Translations under genes and position numbers: made by a program | Part shown: positions 50,417 to 59,342 of the stretch, one piece after another | How positions within the stretch are numbered: the stretch's first letter is position 1 | How the letters are laid out: every line of letters begins with the position of its first letter | Source of the DNA: Streptomyces sp. AJS327 | Lineage (GTDB): Bacteria; Actinomycetota; Actinomycetes; Streptomycetales; Streptomycetaceae | DNA length: 64,000 nucleotides | NCBI RefSeq assembly: GCF_013450295.1 | Contig: NZ_SKBR01000001.1 | Span: 2,357,001-2,421,000, forward strand | Direction of reading: 5' to 3' | The notes under the pieces: model-generated | Seen by the model: only the letters and a program-made list of their open reading frames with translations | Databases searched by the model: none | What the model was told of the DNA's origin: nothing

Positions 50417-51142
50417 GTGTCCCCGATCCGCGACCTCCTGTCCGCGCTGGCCTCGCGCGCGGTGCACGGCGCCTGGCGTCAGGCCCAGCGCCACGGCGCC
50501 CTCACCGCCGCGCGCCCGGGGTCGCACGCGTTCCGGCGGATCGGGCACGGCACCCGGATCGCCTTCCCGCAGGGGACGATCTTCGGGGCGCCCTGGATAG
50601 AGCTGGGCGACCACTGCGTCATAGGGCAGGACGTGACGCTGACCGCCGGGATGATGCCGGACCTCGACCTCGGCGCCGACACCGTGCTGCGGCTGGGCAA
50701 CGGTGTGGTGCTCGGCCGGGGCAGCCACCTGGTCGCCGACGCCCGGGTGACCGTGGGCGACGACACCTACTTCGGGCCCTACTGCTACGTGACCTCCACC
50801 AACCACTCGTACGACGACCCGGAGCAGCCGGTCGGCAAGCAGTGGCCGCGCAGCGCGCCCGTGGAGATCGGCCCGGGCGGCTGGCTGGGCGCCGGGGCGG
50901 TGGTGCTGCCCGGAGCACGGCTGGGGCGGAACGTGGTGGTGGCGGCGGGGTCGGTGGTGCGCGGCGAGGTCCCGGACCACGCGGTGGTCGCCGGGGCGCC
51001 CGCCCGGATCGTGCGCCGCTGGGACCCGGCGGAGGGCTGGCGGCCACCGCTGCGCACACCGCCACCGGCGCCCGTGCCGGACGGGGTCACCGCCCGGCAG
51101 CTGCGCGACCTCACCCCGCCCGGGGAACGCTCCGGCGCCTGA
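50417..51142 (+). CDS. Hexapeptide-repeat acyltransferase
   Basis: The protein has 241 residues. After an N-terminal helical part, hexapeptide coils run from about residue 55 (IELGDHCVIGQDVTLTAG) to 195. The LpxA/NodL-type active-site loop is visible as YCYVTSTNHSYDDPEQPV, with the catalytic His in TNHSY (near 134), followed by WLGAGAVVLPGARLGRNVVVAAGSVVRGEVPDHAVVAGAPARIV (outline), the classic end of maltose/galactoside O-acetyltransferases. It should move an acetyl or acyl group from CoA to a sugar or alcohol hydroxyl. The acceptor is unknown. Confidence 0.85.
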   Translation: MSPIRDLLSALASRAVHGAWRQAQRHGALTAARPGSHAFRRIGHGTRIAFPQGTIFGAPWIELGDHCVIGQDVTLTAGMMPDLDLGADTVLRLGNGVVLGRGSHLVADARVTVGDDTYFGPYCYVTSTNHSYDDPEQPVGKQWPRSAPVEIGPGGWLGAGAVVLPGARLGRNVVVAAGSVVRGEVPDHAVVAGAPARIVRRWDPAEGWRPPLRTPPPAPVPDGVTARQLRDLTPPGERSGA

Positions 51143-51201
51143 GACCGGCCGCGGCCCCTCGCGGTCGACCGGGGCAGCCGGGGTCGACGATCCGTGGGCG
51201 C

Positions 51202-51228
51202 GAACGGCGGGCCGGGTGCCCGCCGTTC
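51202..51228. terminator. Terminator between acyltransferase and EamA genes
   Basis: A perfect 11-bp stem (51202-51212 with 51218-51228) has the loop CGGGT and touches the stop codon of the EamA gene. Confidence 0.7.
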
Positions 51229-52099
51229 AGCCCGAGGCCAGCAGCACGCTGCCGACCAGCGCCAGCGCCGCCCCCGTCGTCTGCGGTGGCCGCATCCGTT
51301 CGCTCAGCACCCCGCGGGCGGCGAGCGCGGTGACTATCGGGTAGAGGGAGGCGAGCACCGCGGCGACCGTGACCGGGCCGTGTTGCGCGGCCACCGCGTA
51401 CGTGCCGTTCGCGGCGACGTCCGCCAGGCCGACGAAGGTGAGCGTGGGCATCGCCACCCAGACCGCGCGCCATCCGCCCTCCGGAAGGGCGGGCGTCCCC
51501 CGCCCCAAGGAGGCCAGCAGCGCCCCACCACCCACCAGCACGTTGACCGCGCGCTGGAGGAAGAGCGCCAGGAACAGCCCCAGCACGGTGGTGGACGCCT
51601 CGGCGATCAGGGTGATCGTCGCGCCGAAGCCGAAGGCGGCGACGAGGGTCAGCGCGACGGTCTGGCGCTGGACCGGGGCCCCGCGCAGCTGGGCGCCCCC
51701 GGCCAGCACGACCCCCACCACCGCCACCAGGGTGCCCACCACCTGGACCCAGCCCGGCCGTTCGCCGTGCAGCGCCATGCCGACGCCCAGTGGCACCGCG
51801 ACGGTGCCCAGCGTGGCCAGCGGCGACACGACGCCCATCGGGCCGAGCGCCAGCGCCCGGTAGAAGCAGAGCATCGCCACCGGGCCGACGGCCCCGGCGG
51901 CCACCGCGCACCACACCAGTTGGGGCGTCGCCTCCGACCAGGCGCCGGTGGCGAGCACGATCACCGCGAGCACCAGCAGCGCGGCGGCCTGCGAGACGAC
52001 CACCACGGTCAGTTCGCGCATCCGCTTGCTCAGCAGGCCGCCCCCGAAGTCGGAGAGGCCCCACAGCAGACTGGTGGCCAACGCGAACGCAGCGGTCAT
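51227..52099 (-). CDS. EamA/DMT family transporter
   Basis: The protein has 290 residues. ATG 52099 has GGGGAG nine bases upstream. Ten membrane helices are visible in two EamA repeats (the first opens AFALATSLLWGLSDFGGGLLSKRM; the second around VALTLVAAFGFGATITLIAEAS). The ends of the repeats carry the typical LGPMGVVSPLATLGTVAVPLGVGM and HGPVTVAAVLASLYPIVTALAARGVLSERM (outline). It is probably an exporter of amino acids or metabolites. Divergent from an XRE/cupin regulator, which is a common pairing, with a palindrome between. Confidence 0.87.
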   Translation of the reverse strand: MTAAFALATSLLWGLSDFGGGLLSKRMRELTVVVVSQAAALLVLAVIVLATGAWSEATPQLVWCAVAAGAVGPVAMLCFYRALALGPMGVVSPLATLGTVAVPLGVGMALHGERPGWVQVVGTLVAVVGVVLAGGAQLRGAPVQRQTVALTLVAAFGFGATITLIAEASTTVLGLFLALFLQRAVNVLVGGGALLASLGRGTPALPEGGWRAVWVAMPTLTFVGLADVAANGTYAVAAQHGPVTVAAVLASLYPIVTALAARGVLSERMRPPQTTGAALALVGSVLLASG

Positions 52100-52150
52100 G
52101 GACGGGCTCCCCGGCAGTACAGTGCGTGGGCCCGGACGGGCGCACGACAG

Positions 52151-52164
52151 TGCACAATAGTGCA
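52151..52164. promoter_or_regulatory. Palindromic operator between EamA and XRE genes
   Basis: TGCACAATAGTGCA is a perfect 5-4-5 inverted repeat in the 99-bp divergent gap. Related CAGTGC and CAGTGA fragments flank it on both sides. It is the likely site of the XRE/cupin regulator. Confidence 0.6.
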
Positions 52165-52198
52165 GTGAAGTGAACGGTGTCATCAAAGATATTGGACG

Positions 52199-52783
52199 GT
52201 GCGGCAGACCGTGACGGACCTCGACCAGTTCTCGCAGTCCCTCGCGCGCAACCTCAAACGCCTGCGGACCGAGCGCGGGTACAGCCTGGACGCCCTCGCC
52301 GCGCGCTCCGGCGTCAGCCGGGGCATGCTCATCCAGATCGAGCAGGCCCGGACGAACCCCAGCGTGGGCACGGTCGTCAAGGTCGGTGACGCGCTCGGGG
52401 TGAGCGTCACCACGCTGCTCGACCACGAGCGCGAGCCCCCGGTGCGGCTCGTCCCCGCACGGGAGGCGGTGCGGCTCTGGTCTACCGAGTCCGGCAGCCA
52501 CAGCACCCTGCTGGTGGGGGCCGAGGCCCCCGGGCCGCTGGAGCTGTGGCGGTGGCGCCTGGAGCCGGGGGAGTCCAGCACCTCCGACCCGCACCCCCCG
52601 GGCACCGTGGAGCTGCTGTACGTCACCGAGGGTGAGTTGACCCTCTCGGCGCACGGTGGGGACCATCTGCTCGCGGCCGGTACGTCGGCCTACCTGGAGG
52701 CCGACGTACCGCACGGCTACCGCAACGACGGCGCCGCCGCCGTCGAGGTGACGATGGCGGTCAACGTCCCCGCGCCCCGCTGA
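52199..52783 (+). CDS. XRE family regulator with C-terminal cupin domain
   Basis: The protein has 194 residues from GTG 52199; an in-frame GTG at 52211 is an alternative. The helix-turn-helix covers about 12-70 (LARNLKRLRTERGYSLDALAARSGVSRGMLIQIEQART, then NPSVGTVVKVGDALGVSVTTLL; outline). The cupin domain (about 115-190) has HPPGTVELLYVTEGELTLSAHG and DVPHGYRNDG. Regulators of this build sense small metabolites and often control an adjacent transporter, here the divergent EamA gene. Confidence 0.88.
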   Translation: MRQTVTDLDQFSQSLARNLKRLRTERGYSLDALAARSGVSRGMLIQIEQARTNPSVGTVVKVGDALGVSVTTLLDHEREPPVRLVPAREAVRLWSTESGSHSTLLVGAEAPGPLELWRWRLEPGESSTSDPHPPGTVELLYVTEGELTLSAHGGDHLLAAGTSAYLEADVPHGYRNDGAAAVEVTMAVNVPAPR

Positions 52784-52831
52784 GACACACCCCGCGTGGC
52801 CGGGCCCCCGCCGGCGGCCCGGCGCCGGGGC

Positions 52832-53308
52832 TCAGCCCAGGCGGGGGAGTTCGATCGCGGGACAGCGGTCCATCACCATGTCGAGTCCGGCGGCGGTGGT
52901 GCGCGCGTAGGCGGCCTCGTCCACCACGTCCAGCTGGAACCAGACGGCGGAGGCCCCCGCGCGCACCGCCTCGTCCGCCACCTCCCCGGCCCACGCGGGA
53001 TGGACGAAGACGTCCACCACGTCCACCGGGAAGGGCACCTCCGCCAGCGACCGGTACCCCGGCTCCCCGAAGACCGGTTCGGCCCGGGGGTGCACCGGCA
53101 CCACCCGCTTCCCGGCCTCCCGCAGCACGCGCGCTACCCCGTAGGCCGGGCGCTCCTGGTTGGCGGACAGGCCGACGACCGCCCAGGTGTTCCCGGTCTC
53201 GGTCAGGATCCGGCGGACGGTCGCGTCGACGCTGTCCGCGTCGCGCCCGGAGCCGCCGCCCGGGGCGTCCGGGCCGGGCGTGCCGTGTGTTCCACTCGTT
53301 CCGTTCAT
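52832..53308 (-). CDS. CoA-binding domain protein (YccU-like)
   Basis: The protein has 158 residues from ATG 53308. After a flexible Gly/Pro leader (about 25 residues), a Rossmann CoA-binding domain reads TWAVVGLSANQERPAYGVARVLREAGKRVVPVHPRAEPVFGEPGYRSL (outline), ending with DMVMDRCPAIELPRLG. The late Cys in DRCPAIE is a constant feature of the family. E. coli YccU is the reference; its role is unknown. Confidence 0.85.
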   Translation of the reverse strand: MNGTSGTHGTPGPDAPGGGSGRDADSVDATVRRILTETGNTWAVVGLSANQERPAYGVARVLREAGKRVVPVHPRAEPVFGEPGYRSLAEVPFPVDVVDVFVHPAWAGEVADEAVRAGASAVWFQLDVVDEAAYARTTAAGLDMVMDRCPAIELPRLG

Positions 53309-53363
53309 GCCGGGACAACGCCTGTCCGGCGTTCCGGATTCCCGGCGCCGCCGCGACCGACCC

Positions 53364-53831
53364 TCAGCCGCCCACCGTGGCGGCCGCACCGCCGGTGAGG
53401 CGGAGCAGATCGTCGAAGGTGGTACGGAACAGCGCGTGCGGGACGCCCGCCCCGGCCCACACCTCCGGGTGCCCGGACAGTGCGGTGTCCACCAGGGTGG
53501 GCAGCGGGGCGGGGTGGCCGAGCGGGGCGACGCCGCCGACCCGCTGCCCCGTCGCGTCCAGCACGAACTCGGGTGTGGCGCGCCGCAGTTCGCCGACGCC
53601 CAGCCGCCGCGCCGCCGTCGCCGTGTCCACCCGGTGCGCTCCGCTCGCCACGATCAGCACCGGCCGTGCCTCCGCCTCGAACACCAGGCTGTTGGCGATC
53701 GCGCCGACCGGGCAGGACAGCTGCTCGGCGGCGGACGCCGCCGTCCGCGCCGGGCTGGGCAGTTCGACGAGGTCACCGGGGTGACCGAGCGCGGTCAGGG
53801 CGGTGCGGACGCGTTCCATCGCGGACTGCAC
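53364..53831 (-). CDS. YbaK/EbsC family protein (aminoacyl-tRNA deacylase-like)
   Basis: The protein has 155 residues from GTG 53831, supported by GGAG five bases upstream; ATG 53819 is an alternative. The YbaK domain runs almost full length, with ELPSPARTAASAAEQLSCPVGAIANSLVFEAEARPVLIVASGAHRVD (outline), the conserved Lys/Asn position here being SLVF, and GGVAPLGHPAPLPTLVDTAL. Members hydrolyse mischarged prolyl-tRNA or similar; this actinobacterial branch has not been assigned a substrate. The 285-bp gap to the next gene (53832-54116) shows only the leaderless promoter at its right end. Confidence 0.83.
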   Translation of the reverse strand: MQSAMERVRTALTALGHPGDLVELPSPARTAASAAEQLSCPVGAIANSLVFEAEARPVLIVASGAHRVDTATAARRLGVGELRRATPEFVLDATGQRVGGVAPLGHPAPLPTLVDTALSGHPEVWAGAGVPHALFRTTFDDLLRLTGGAAATVGG

Positions 53832-54104
53832 GGCGGCTCCAGGGTTGACGGGGGCCTCACGCGCGAGGCTCGCCCTCACGCGCCGGGCCCGGCGGGCGGG
53901 ATGCGGGTTCCGGACCGCGCGTGCGCGGCGGGATCGCCGGGGCCAGGGGCACCGGCGCCTCACCAGCCGCCCGCCGTGCCGTCGGCCACCCCGGCCCGGA
54001 AGGCGTCCAGTTCGGCCCCGGAACCGCACCCTACCCGTGTCACCTCTGGTCAGCGGCCCGCCCGCCGGTGCCCCGCCCGGCCCCGGGGTGTGGGGAGCAC
54101 ACCG

Positions 54105-54110
54105 TAGGCT
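54105..54110 (+). promoter_or_regulatory. -10 box of a leaderless promoter (YigZ gene)
   Basis: TAGGCT is followed by six bases and ATG 54117, with no ribosome site. Confidence 0.6.
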
Positions 54111-54116
54111 GGGCGG

Positions 54117-54752
54117 ATGCGGGAAGACCGGGACCAGTACCTGACCGTCGAACGCGAGGGCGCGCACGAGACGGAGATCAGCCGCTCCCGTTTCCTGTGC
54201 TCCCTCGCCCCGGCGGGCGACGAGGACGAGGCGCTGGCGTTCGTCGCCCGGATCCGGGCCGAGCACCCCACGGCCAGCCACCACTGCTACGCCTACGTCC
54301 TGGGTGCCGACAGCTCGACGCGGAAGGCGAGTGACGACGGCGAGCCGGGCGGCACGGCCGGGGTGCCGATGCTGCACATGCTCACCCGCCGTGGGGTCAC
54401 CGGCGTGGTGGCCGTCGTCACGCGGTACTTCGGCGGCACCAAGCTGGGCGCGGGCGGACTGATCCGCGCCTACGGCGGCGTGGTGGGCGAGGCGCTCGAC
54501 GCGCTCGGCACCGTCGCCCGGCGCCGCTACCGGCGCCTCACCGTCGTCACCGACCACCAGCGGGCCGGGCGCCTGGAGAACGAGCTGCGCGGCGGCGCCT
54601 ACCCGGTGCTCGACGTGCGGTACGGCGCCGAGGTGGCGCTGGAGGTCGGCGTTCCGGAGGCCGAACTGGACGCCTTCCGGGCCCGGGTGGCCGACGCCAC
54701 GGCGGGCAGCGCCCGCGTCGACGTCGGCGGTGAGCTGTACCACCCCGCCTGA
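54117..54752 (+). CDS. YigZ/IMPACT family protein
   Basis: The protein has 211 residues. The UPF0029 (IMPACT) domain (about 15-125) shows SRSRFLCSLAPAGDEDEALAF, HHCYAYVLG, DDGEPGGTAGVPML and the signature VTRYFGGTKLGAGGLIRAYGG (outline). A DUF1949 domain follows (about 140-205). The family is linked to translation control in eukaryotes (binding Gcn1); in bacteria its role is unknown. Stands alone before sbcD. Confidence 0.93.
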   Translation: MREDRDQYLTVEREGAHETEISRSRFLCSLAPAGDEDEALAFVARIRAEHPTASHHCYAYVLGADSSTRKASDDGEPGGTAGVPMLHMLTRRGVTGVVAVVTRYFGGTKLGAGGLIRAYGGVVGEALDALGTVARRRYRRLTVVTDHQRAGRLENELRGGAYPVLDVRYGAEVALEVGVPEAELDAFRARVADATAGSARVDVGGELYHPA

Positions 54753-54932
54753 TCCGGTCCCCCGACGGCGGGCGCGCGGACGGGGCGTGGGGCGGGGCGG
54801 CCGGGTTGTCAGTGGTCGCTGAGATCCTCGCTGCCGGTGGGACGCGTCCCCGGCGGAACCGCGTCGCCCACTCGACACACCAGACACACAGACACACCGG
54901 ACACCGACGAACCCGCGGGCAGGAGTGGCGCG

Positions 54933-56111
54933 TTGAGATTGCTGCACACCTCGGACTGGCATCTGGGGCGGAGCTTCCACCGGATGAGTCTGCTGGAGGC
55001 CCAGCGCGCGGTCCTGGACCACCTGGTGACCACGGTCGTGGAACGCCAGGTCGACGCCGTCCTCGTCGCCGGCGACGTCTACGACCGCGCCGTCCCCCCG
55101 CTCTCCGCCGTCGACCTGTTCGACGAGGCGCTGCACCGGCTGGCCGAGCTGGAGGTCCCGGTGGTGATCATCTCCGGGAACCACGACTCCCCCCGGCGGC
55201 TCGGAGTCGGCTCCGGCCCGCTCGGCAAGGCGGGCATCCACCTGCGCACCACCCCGGAGAGCTGCGGCACCCCCGTCCTGCTCCCCGACCGCTCCGGCGG
55301 GGGCGGCGACGTCGCCTGCTACGGACTGCCCTACCTGGAGCCCGCGTTGGCCCGCGCCGCGCTCGGGGCCCCGCGCGGCGGCCACCAGGCGGTGCTGACC
55401 GCCGCGATGCGCCGGGTGCGGGCCGACCTCGCCGCCCGCCCGGAGGGCACCCGCTCGGTCGTCCTCGCGCACGCCTTCGTCACCGGCGGCGAGAGCTCCG
55501 CCAGCGAACGGGACATCACCGCGGGCGGCGTCGCCTCCGTCCCGGTCTCGGTGTTCGACGGCGTCGACTACGCCGCCCTCGGTCACCTGCACGGCGCGCA
55601 GGCGCTCACCGAGCGGGTGCGGTACTCCGGCTCCCCCCTCGCGTACTCCTTCTCGGAGAGCCGCCACCGCAAGTCGCACTGGCTGGTCGACCTCGACGCG
55701 CGGGGGGCCGTCACCGCCGAGCGGGTCGACTGCCCGGTGCCGCGGCGGCTGGCCCGGCTCAGCGGAACCCTGGAGGAACTGCTGGAGGACCCGCGCTTCG
55801 CCCCGTACACCGAGAGCTGGGTGGAGGCGACGCTCACCGACACCGCCCGGCCGTACGAGCCGATGGCCCGGCTGGAGAAGCGCTTCCCGCACGTGGTGAG
55901 CATCGTCTTCGACCCCGCGGAGGACACCGAGGGCGGCCCGGGCTCCTACGCGCGGCGGCTGCGCGGCCGCACCGACCAGCAGATCGCCGAGGACTTCGTG
56001 GCCCACGTCCGCACCGGCCGGGACGCCGACGACGCCGAACGCGCCCTGCTCGGCGAGGCGCTGGACGCCGTCCGGGTGGCGGCCGCCGAGACCGAGGGGG
56101 CGGGGCGGTGA
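54933..56111 (+). CDS. sbcD: DNA exonuclease SbcCD, nuclease subunit SbcD
   Basis: The protein has 392 residues. TTG 54933 is the likely start: AGGAG lies seven bases before it and the protein then opens with LRLLHTSDWHLGRSFHR, as the family does. The Mre11-type phosphoesterase motifs are complete: DWHLG (residue 8 on), AGDVYDRA (near 47), ISGNHDS (near 82), AHAFVTGG (near 178) and LGHLHGAQ (near 215). With SbcC it cuts hairpins and protein-blocked DNA ends, using Mn2+. It overlaps sbcC by four bases (GTGA). Confidence 0.92.
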   Translation: MRLLHTSDWHLGRSFHRMSLLEAQRAVLDHLVTTVVERQVDAVLVAGDVYDRAVPPLSAVDLFDEALHRLAELEVPVVIISGNHDSPRRLGVGSGPLGKAGIHLRTTPESCGTPVLLPDRSGGGGDVACYGLPYLEPALARAALGAPRGGHQAVLTAAMRRVRADLAARPEGTRSVVLAHAFVTGGESSASERDITAGGVASVPVSVFDGVDYAALGHLHGAQALTERVRYSGSPLAYSFSESRHRKSHWLVDLDARGAVTAERVDCPVPRRLARLSGTLEELLEDPRFAPYTESWVEATLTDTARPYEPMARLEKRFPHVVSIVFDPAEDTEGGPGSYARRLRGRTDQQIAEDFVAHVRTGRDADDAERALLGEALDAVRVAAAETEGAGR

Positions 56112-59100
56112 GGCTGCACCACCTCGAACTCACCGCGTTCGGGCCGTTCGGCGGGCGGCAGCGGGTGGACTTCGACGCCCTCTCCGCCGCCGGGCTGTTC
56201 CTGCTGCACGGCGCCACCGGCGCGGGCAAGACCTCCGTGCTCGACGCGGTCTGCTACGCCCTGTACGGCGGCGTCCCCGGAGCCCGCCAGCAGCCCGGCG
56301 GCAGCCTCCGCAGCGACCACGCCGACCCGCACGTCCCGACCCGGGTGGTGCTGGAGTTCTCCGTCGCCGGACGCCGGCTGGAACTCACCCGCGCCCCCGA
56401 CCAGCCCCGCCCCAGAAAGCGCGGCGGCGGCACGACCCGGGAGAAGGCCGTCTCCCAGCTGCGCGAACTCGACCCGCGCACCGGTGAGTGGCAGCCGCTC
56501 AGCCGCTCCCACCAGGAGATCGGCGGGGAGATCGAGCAGCTCCTCGGTATGAACCGCGAACAGTTCTGCCAGGTCGTCCTGTTGCCGCAGGGGGACTTCG
56601 CGCGGTTCCTGCGCGCGGGCGCCGAGGAGCGCGGCAAGCTCCTGGGGCGGCTGTTCGACACCGGGCGCTTCAGCGCCGTCGAGGAGCGGCTGCACGACAT
56701 GCGCCGGGAGGCCCAGCAGCGGGTGCGCGGCGGAGACGAGGCGCTACTCGCGCTCGCCCAGCGCATGCGGCAGGCGATGGAACCGCTCAGTGTCGCCGGC
56801 CCCCCGCCCGGCGCCGAGCTGGCCCAGCCCGGCGGCGACCCGCTGCCCGGCCAGCGCCGCACCCGGAAGGCGGCGGCCACGACGGGCGCCGCCACCACCC
56901 CGGGAGCCCCCGGCCTGGCGGAAGCGGTGCTGGAGTGGGCCGCGCGCGCCCGGGAACAGGCCCGCGAGTGGCACACGGTCACCGGCGTCGCGGTGCGCAC
57001 CGCCGAGGACGCGCACCGCGCCGCCGCCCACCACCTGGACGAGGCCGGCGAACTCGACCGCCGCCAGCGGCGGTACGCCGAGGCGTCCCGCCGCGCCGCC
57101 GAACTGCGCGACACCGCCCCCGAACGCGAGCGCGCCGAGCGGCGGTTGGCGTCCGCGCGCGCCGCCGGAACCGTGATCCCGCTGCTCCGCCTGCGCTCCG
57201 CCGCCGAGGCGGAGCACACCGCCGCCCGGGCGGCGGCCCGGCGCGGCTGGCGGTCCCTGACCGCCGAGGGGACCGTGCCGGACGGCGGTGCCGACGGGAC
57301 CACCCCCGCCACGCCCGCGCCCGACGGGCCGTCAGGGGAGCCGCCGCGGCCTGATCCGGACGCGCTGGCCGCCTGGGAACGCGCCGCCCGGCAGGAACTG
57401 GGCGCCCTCGCCGGGGCGCGCCGGGCCGAGCGGCGGTGCGCCGAGACAGCGGAGGAGTCGGCACGCCTGGAGCGGGAGGGCCGCGAGGACGAGAGCCTGC
57501 TGCGGGAGGCGGGGGAGTGGCTGGAGGGCTGGGAGGCCCGACGGCACGCCCTGCTCCGCCGGGTCGACGGAGCGCAGGAGGCGGCCACCCGGGCCGAGCA
57601 CCTGGCGGGCCGCCTCGCCCCGGCCCGCGACCGGCTCGCCGCCGGGGAACGGCGGGACGCCGCCCGGGCCGCCACCGAGGAGGCCGAGCGGGAACTGCCC
57701 GGCGCCCGGGAGGAGTCCGCCGCCGCGCGGGAGCACTGGCTGGACCTCCGGGAGCGGCGGCTGCGCGGCGTCGCCGCCGAGCTGGCCGCGGGGCTGGAGC
57801 CCGGGTCGGCCTGCGCGGTCTGCGGCTCCACCCGGCACCCCGACCCGGCGCGCGCCTCGGCCGACCACGTCGACCGCGCCACCGAGGACGAGGCGCTGGC
57901 CGCGTACCAGCGCGCGGAGAAGCTGCGCGAGGAGGCCGAGCGGCGCCACGCCGAGCTGCGGGAGACGCTGTCCGGGGCGCGCGCCGCGGCCGGTGACGCC
58001 CCGCTGGCCGAACTCGCCGCGGACGTCGCCGAGTTGGAGTCGGCCCACGCCGCCGCGCACGCCGAGGCGTCCGGGGCGCACGCCGCCCGGGAGGCCCTGG
58101 AGTCCGCCGAGCGGGAGCACGCCGAACGGCTCGCCCAGCAGGGCGCGGCCGAGCGCCGCACCGCGGCCCGCGCCTCCCGGCGGGAGACCCTCCAGCGTGA
58201 ACAGCTCGCCCTGGAGGGTGAGTTGCGGCAGGCGCGCGGCGGGGCGGCCAGCGTGGCCGAGCGCGCCGCCGCGCTGGAGCGCCGCGCGGAGCGGTGCGCG
58301 GCCGTGGCGGAGGCGGTGCGCCTCGCCCACGCCGCGGAGCGGCGCCGGGACGACGCGGCGGAGCAGCTCGCCGGAGCCGTGACGCGGGCCGGGTTCGGCT
58401 CGGCGGCGGAGGCGGAGGCCGCCGTGCTCGGCGAGCCGGAGCAGCGGGACCTGGCGGAGCGGCTGGACCGGCGGCGCGCCGAGGAGGCCGCGGTCGCCGC
58501 CGAGTTGGCGGATCCGGACCTGGCGGGGGCGGCGGCCGTCCCCCCGGCCCGGCTGGCGGAGGCGCGGGACGCGCTGGAGGCGGCGACGGCCCGGCTGCGG
58601 GCCGCCTCGGCCGCCGGAGAGGCGGCCCGCACCCGCTGCGCCGAACTGGACCGGCTCAGCCGTCAGTCGACGGGCGACGCCCGGCGGCTCGCCCCGCTGC
58701 GCGTCGCCAGCGACCGCGTGTCGCGGCTCTCCGGTCTGGCGGCGGGCACCTCGGCGGAGAACGAGCGGAAGATGCGGCTGGAGTCGTACGTGCTGGCCGC
58801 CCGGCTGGAGCAGGTGGCGGCGGCCGCGTCGGAGCGGCTGGCGCGGATGTCCACCGGCCGGTACTCCCTCGTCCACTCCGACCGCATCAGCGGGCGGGCG
58901 CGTTCCGGGCTGGGCCTGCACGTCATCGACGCCTGGACGGGCGCGGAGCGGGACACCGCGACGCTCTCCGGTGGCGAGACCTTCTTCGCCTCGCTCGCCC
59001 TCGCCCTCGGGCTCGCGGACGTCGTGGCCGACGAGGCGGGCGGCACCCGGCTGGACACCCTCTTCGTGGACGAGGGCTTCGGCAGCCTGGACGCCGAGAC

Positions 59101-59269
59101 GCTGGACGAGGTCCTCGACGTGCTGGACGCCCTGCGCGAGCGGGACCGCTGTGTCGGCATCGTGAGCCACGTGCCCGAGCTGCGCCAGCGGATCCCCGCC
59201 CGGCTGGAGGTCACCAAGGCCCGCCGGGGCTCCGGGCTGCGCCACCGAACCGCCCCCGACGGGAGCTGA
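56108..59269 (+). CDS. sbcC: DNA exonuclease SbcCD, ATPase subunit SbcC
   Basis: The protein has 1053 residues from GTG 56108, with longer in-frame upstream extensions discounted because they overlap sbcD. Rad50-like: N-terminal Walker A GATGAGKTSVLDAVCYALYG (near 36-55), a Q-loop in VVLLPQGDFARFLRA, long coiled-coil arms very rich in Ala, Glu and Arg, the zinc hook CAVCGS (near 568), the ABC signature TLSGGETFF (near 953) and Walker B DTLFVDEGFGSLD (near 982). It forms the ATP-driven clamp of the SbcCD nuclease. A low-complexity Pro/Ala/Thr segment lies near 230-270. A strong terminator follows. Confidence 0.93.
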   Translation: MRLHHLELTAFGPFGGRQRVDFDALSAAGLFLLHGATGAGKTSVLDAVCYALYGGVPGARQQPGGSLRSDHADPHVPTRVVLEFSVAGRRLELTRAPDQPRPRKRGGGTTREKAVSQLRELDPRTGEWQPLSRSHQEIGGEIEQLLGMNREQFCQVVLLPQGDFARFLRAGAEERGKLLGRLFDTGRFSAVEERLHDMRREAQQRVRGGDEALLALAQRMRQAMEPLSVAGPPPGAELAQPGGDPLPGQRRTRKAAATTGAATTPGAPGLAEAVLEWAARAREQAREWHTVTGVAVRTAEDAHRAAAHHLDEAGELDRRQRRYAEASRRAAELRDTAPERERAERRLASARAAGTVIPLLRLRSAAEAEHTAARAAARRGWRSLTAEGTVPDGGADGTTPATPAPDGPSGEPPRPDPDALAAWERAARQELGALAGARRAERRCAETAEESARLEREGREDESLLREAGEWLEGWEARRHALLRRVDGAQEAATRAEHLAGRLAPARDRLAAGERRDAARAATEEAERELPGAREESAAAREHWLDLRERRLRGVAAELAAGLEPGSACAVCGSTRHPDPARASADHVDRATEDEALAAYQRAEKLREEAERRHAELRETLSGARAAAGDAPLAELAADVAELESAHAAAHAEASGAHAAREALESAEREHAERLAQQGAAERRTAARASRRETLQREQLALEGELRQARGGAASVAERAAALERRAERCAAVAEAVRLAHAAERRRDDAAEQLAGAVTRAGFGSAAEAEAAVLGEPEQRDLAERLDRRRAEEAAVAAELADPDLAGAAAVPPARLAEARDALEAATARLRAASAAGEAARTRCAELDRLSRQSTGDARRLAPLRVASDRVSRLSGLAAGTSAENERKMRLESYVLAARLEQVAAAASERLARMSTGRYSLVHSDRISGRARSGLGLHVIDAWTGAERDTATLSGGETFFASLALALGLADVVADEAGGTRLDTLFVDEGFGSLDAETLDEVLDVLDALRERDRCVGIVSHVPELRQRIPARLEVTKARRGSGLRHRTAPDGS

Positions 59270-59290
59270 GCGCCCGTCGGGGGCGGCCCC

Positions 59291-59329
59291 GGCCGTGCGC
59301 GTCCCCACGGGGGTGGGACGCGCACGGCC
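59291..59329. terminator. Terminator between sbcC and the DUF885 gene
   Basis: A perfect 15-bp stem (59291-59305 with 59315-59329) has a 9-base loop. It lies 22 bases after the sbcC stop and 13 bases before the convergent stop. Confidence 0.8.
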
Positions 59330-59342
59330 CGGGCGAGGCCGC

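Noticed and set aside
53364..56006. An 880-residue minus-strand open frame across YbaK, YigZ and sbcD
   Set aside because: Only the first (C-terminal) part is YbaK. The rest is antisense to YigZ and SbcD, whose motifs are complete. Long antisense frames are expected at this GC content.
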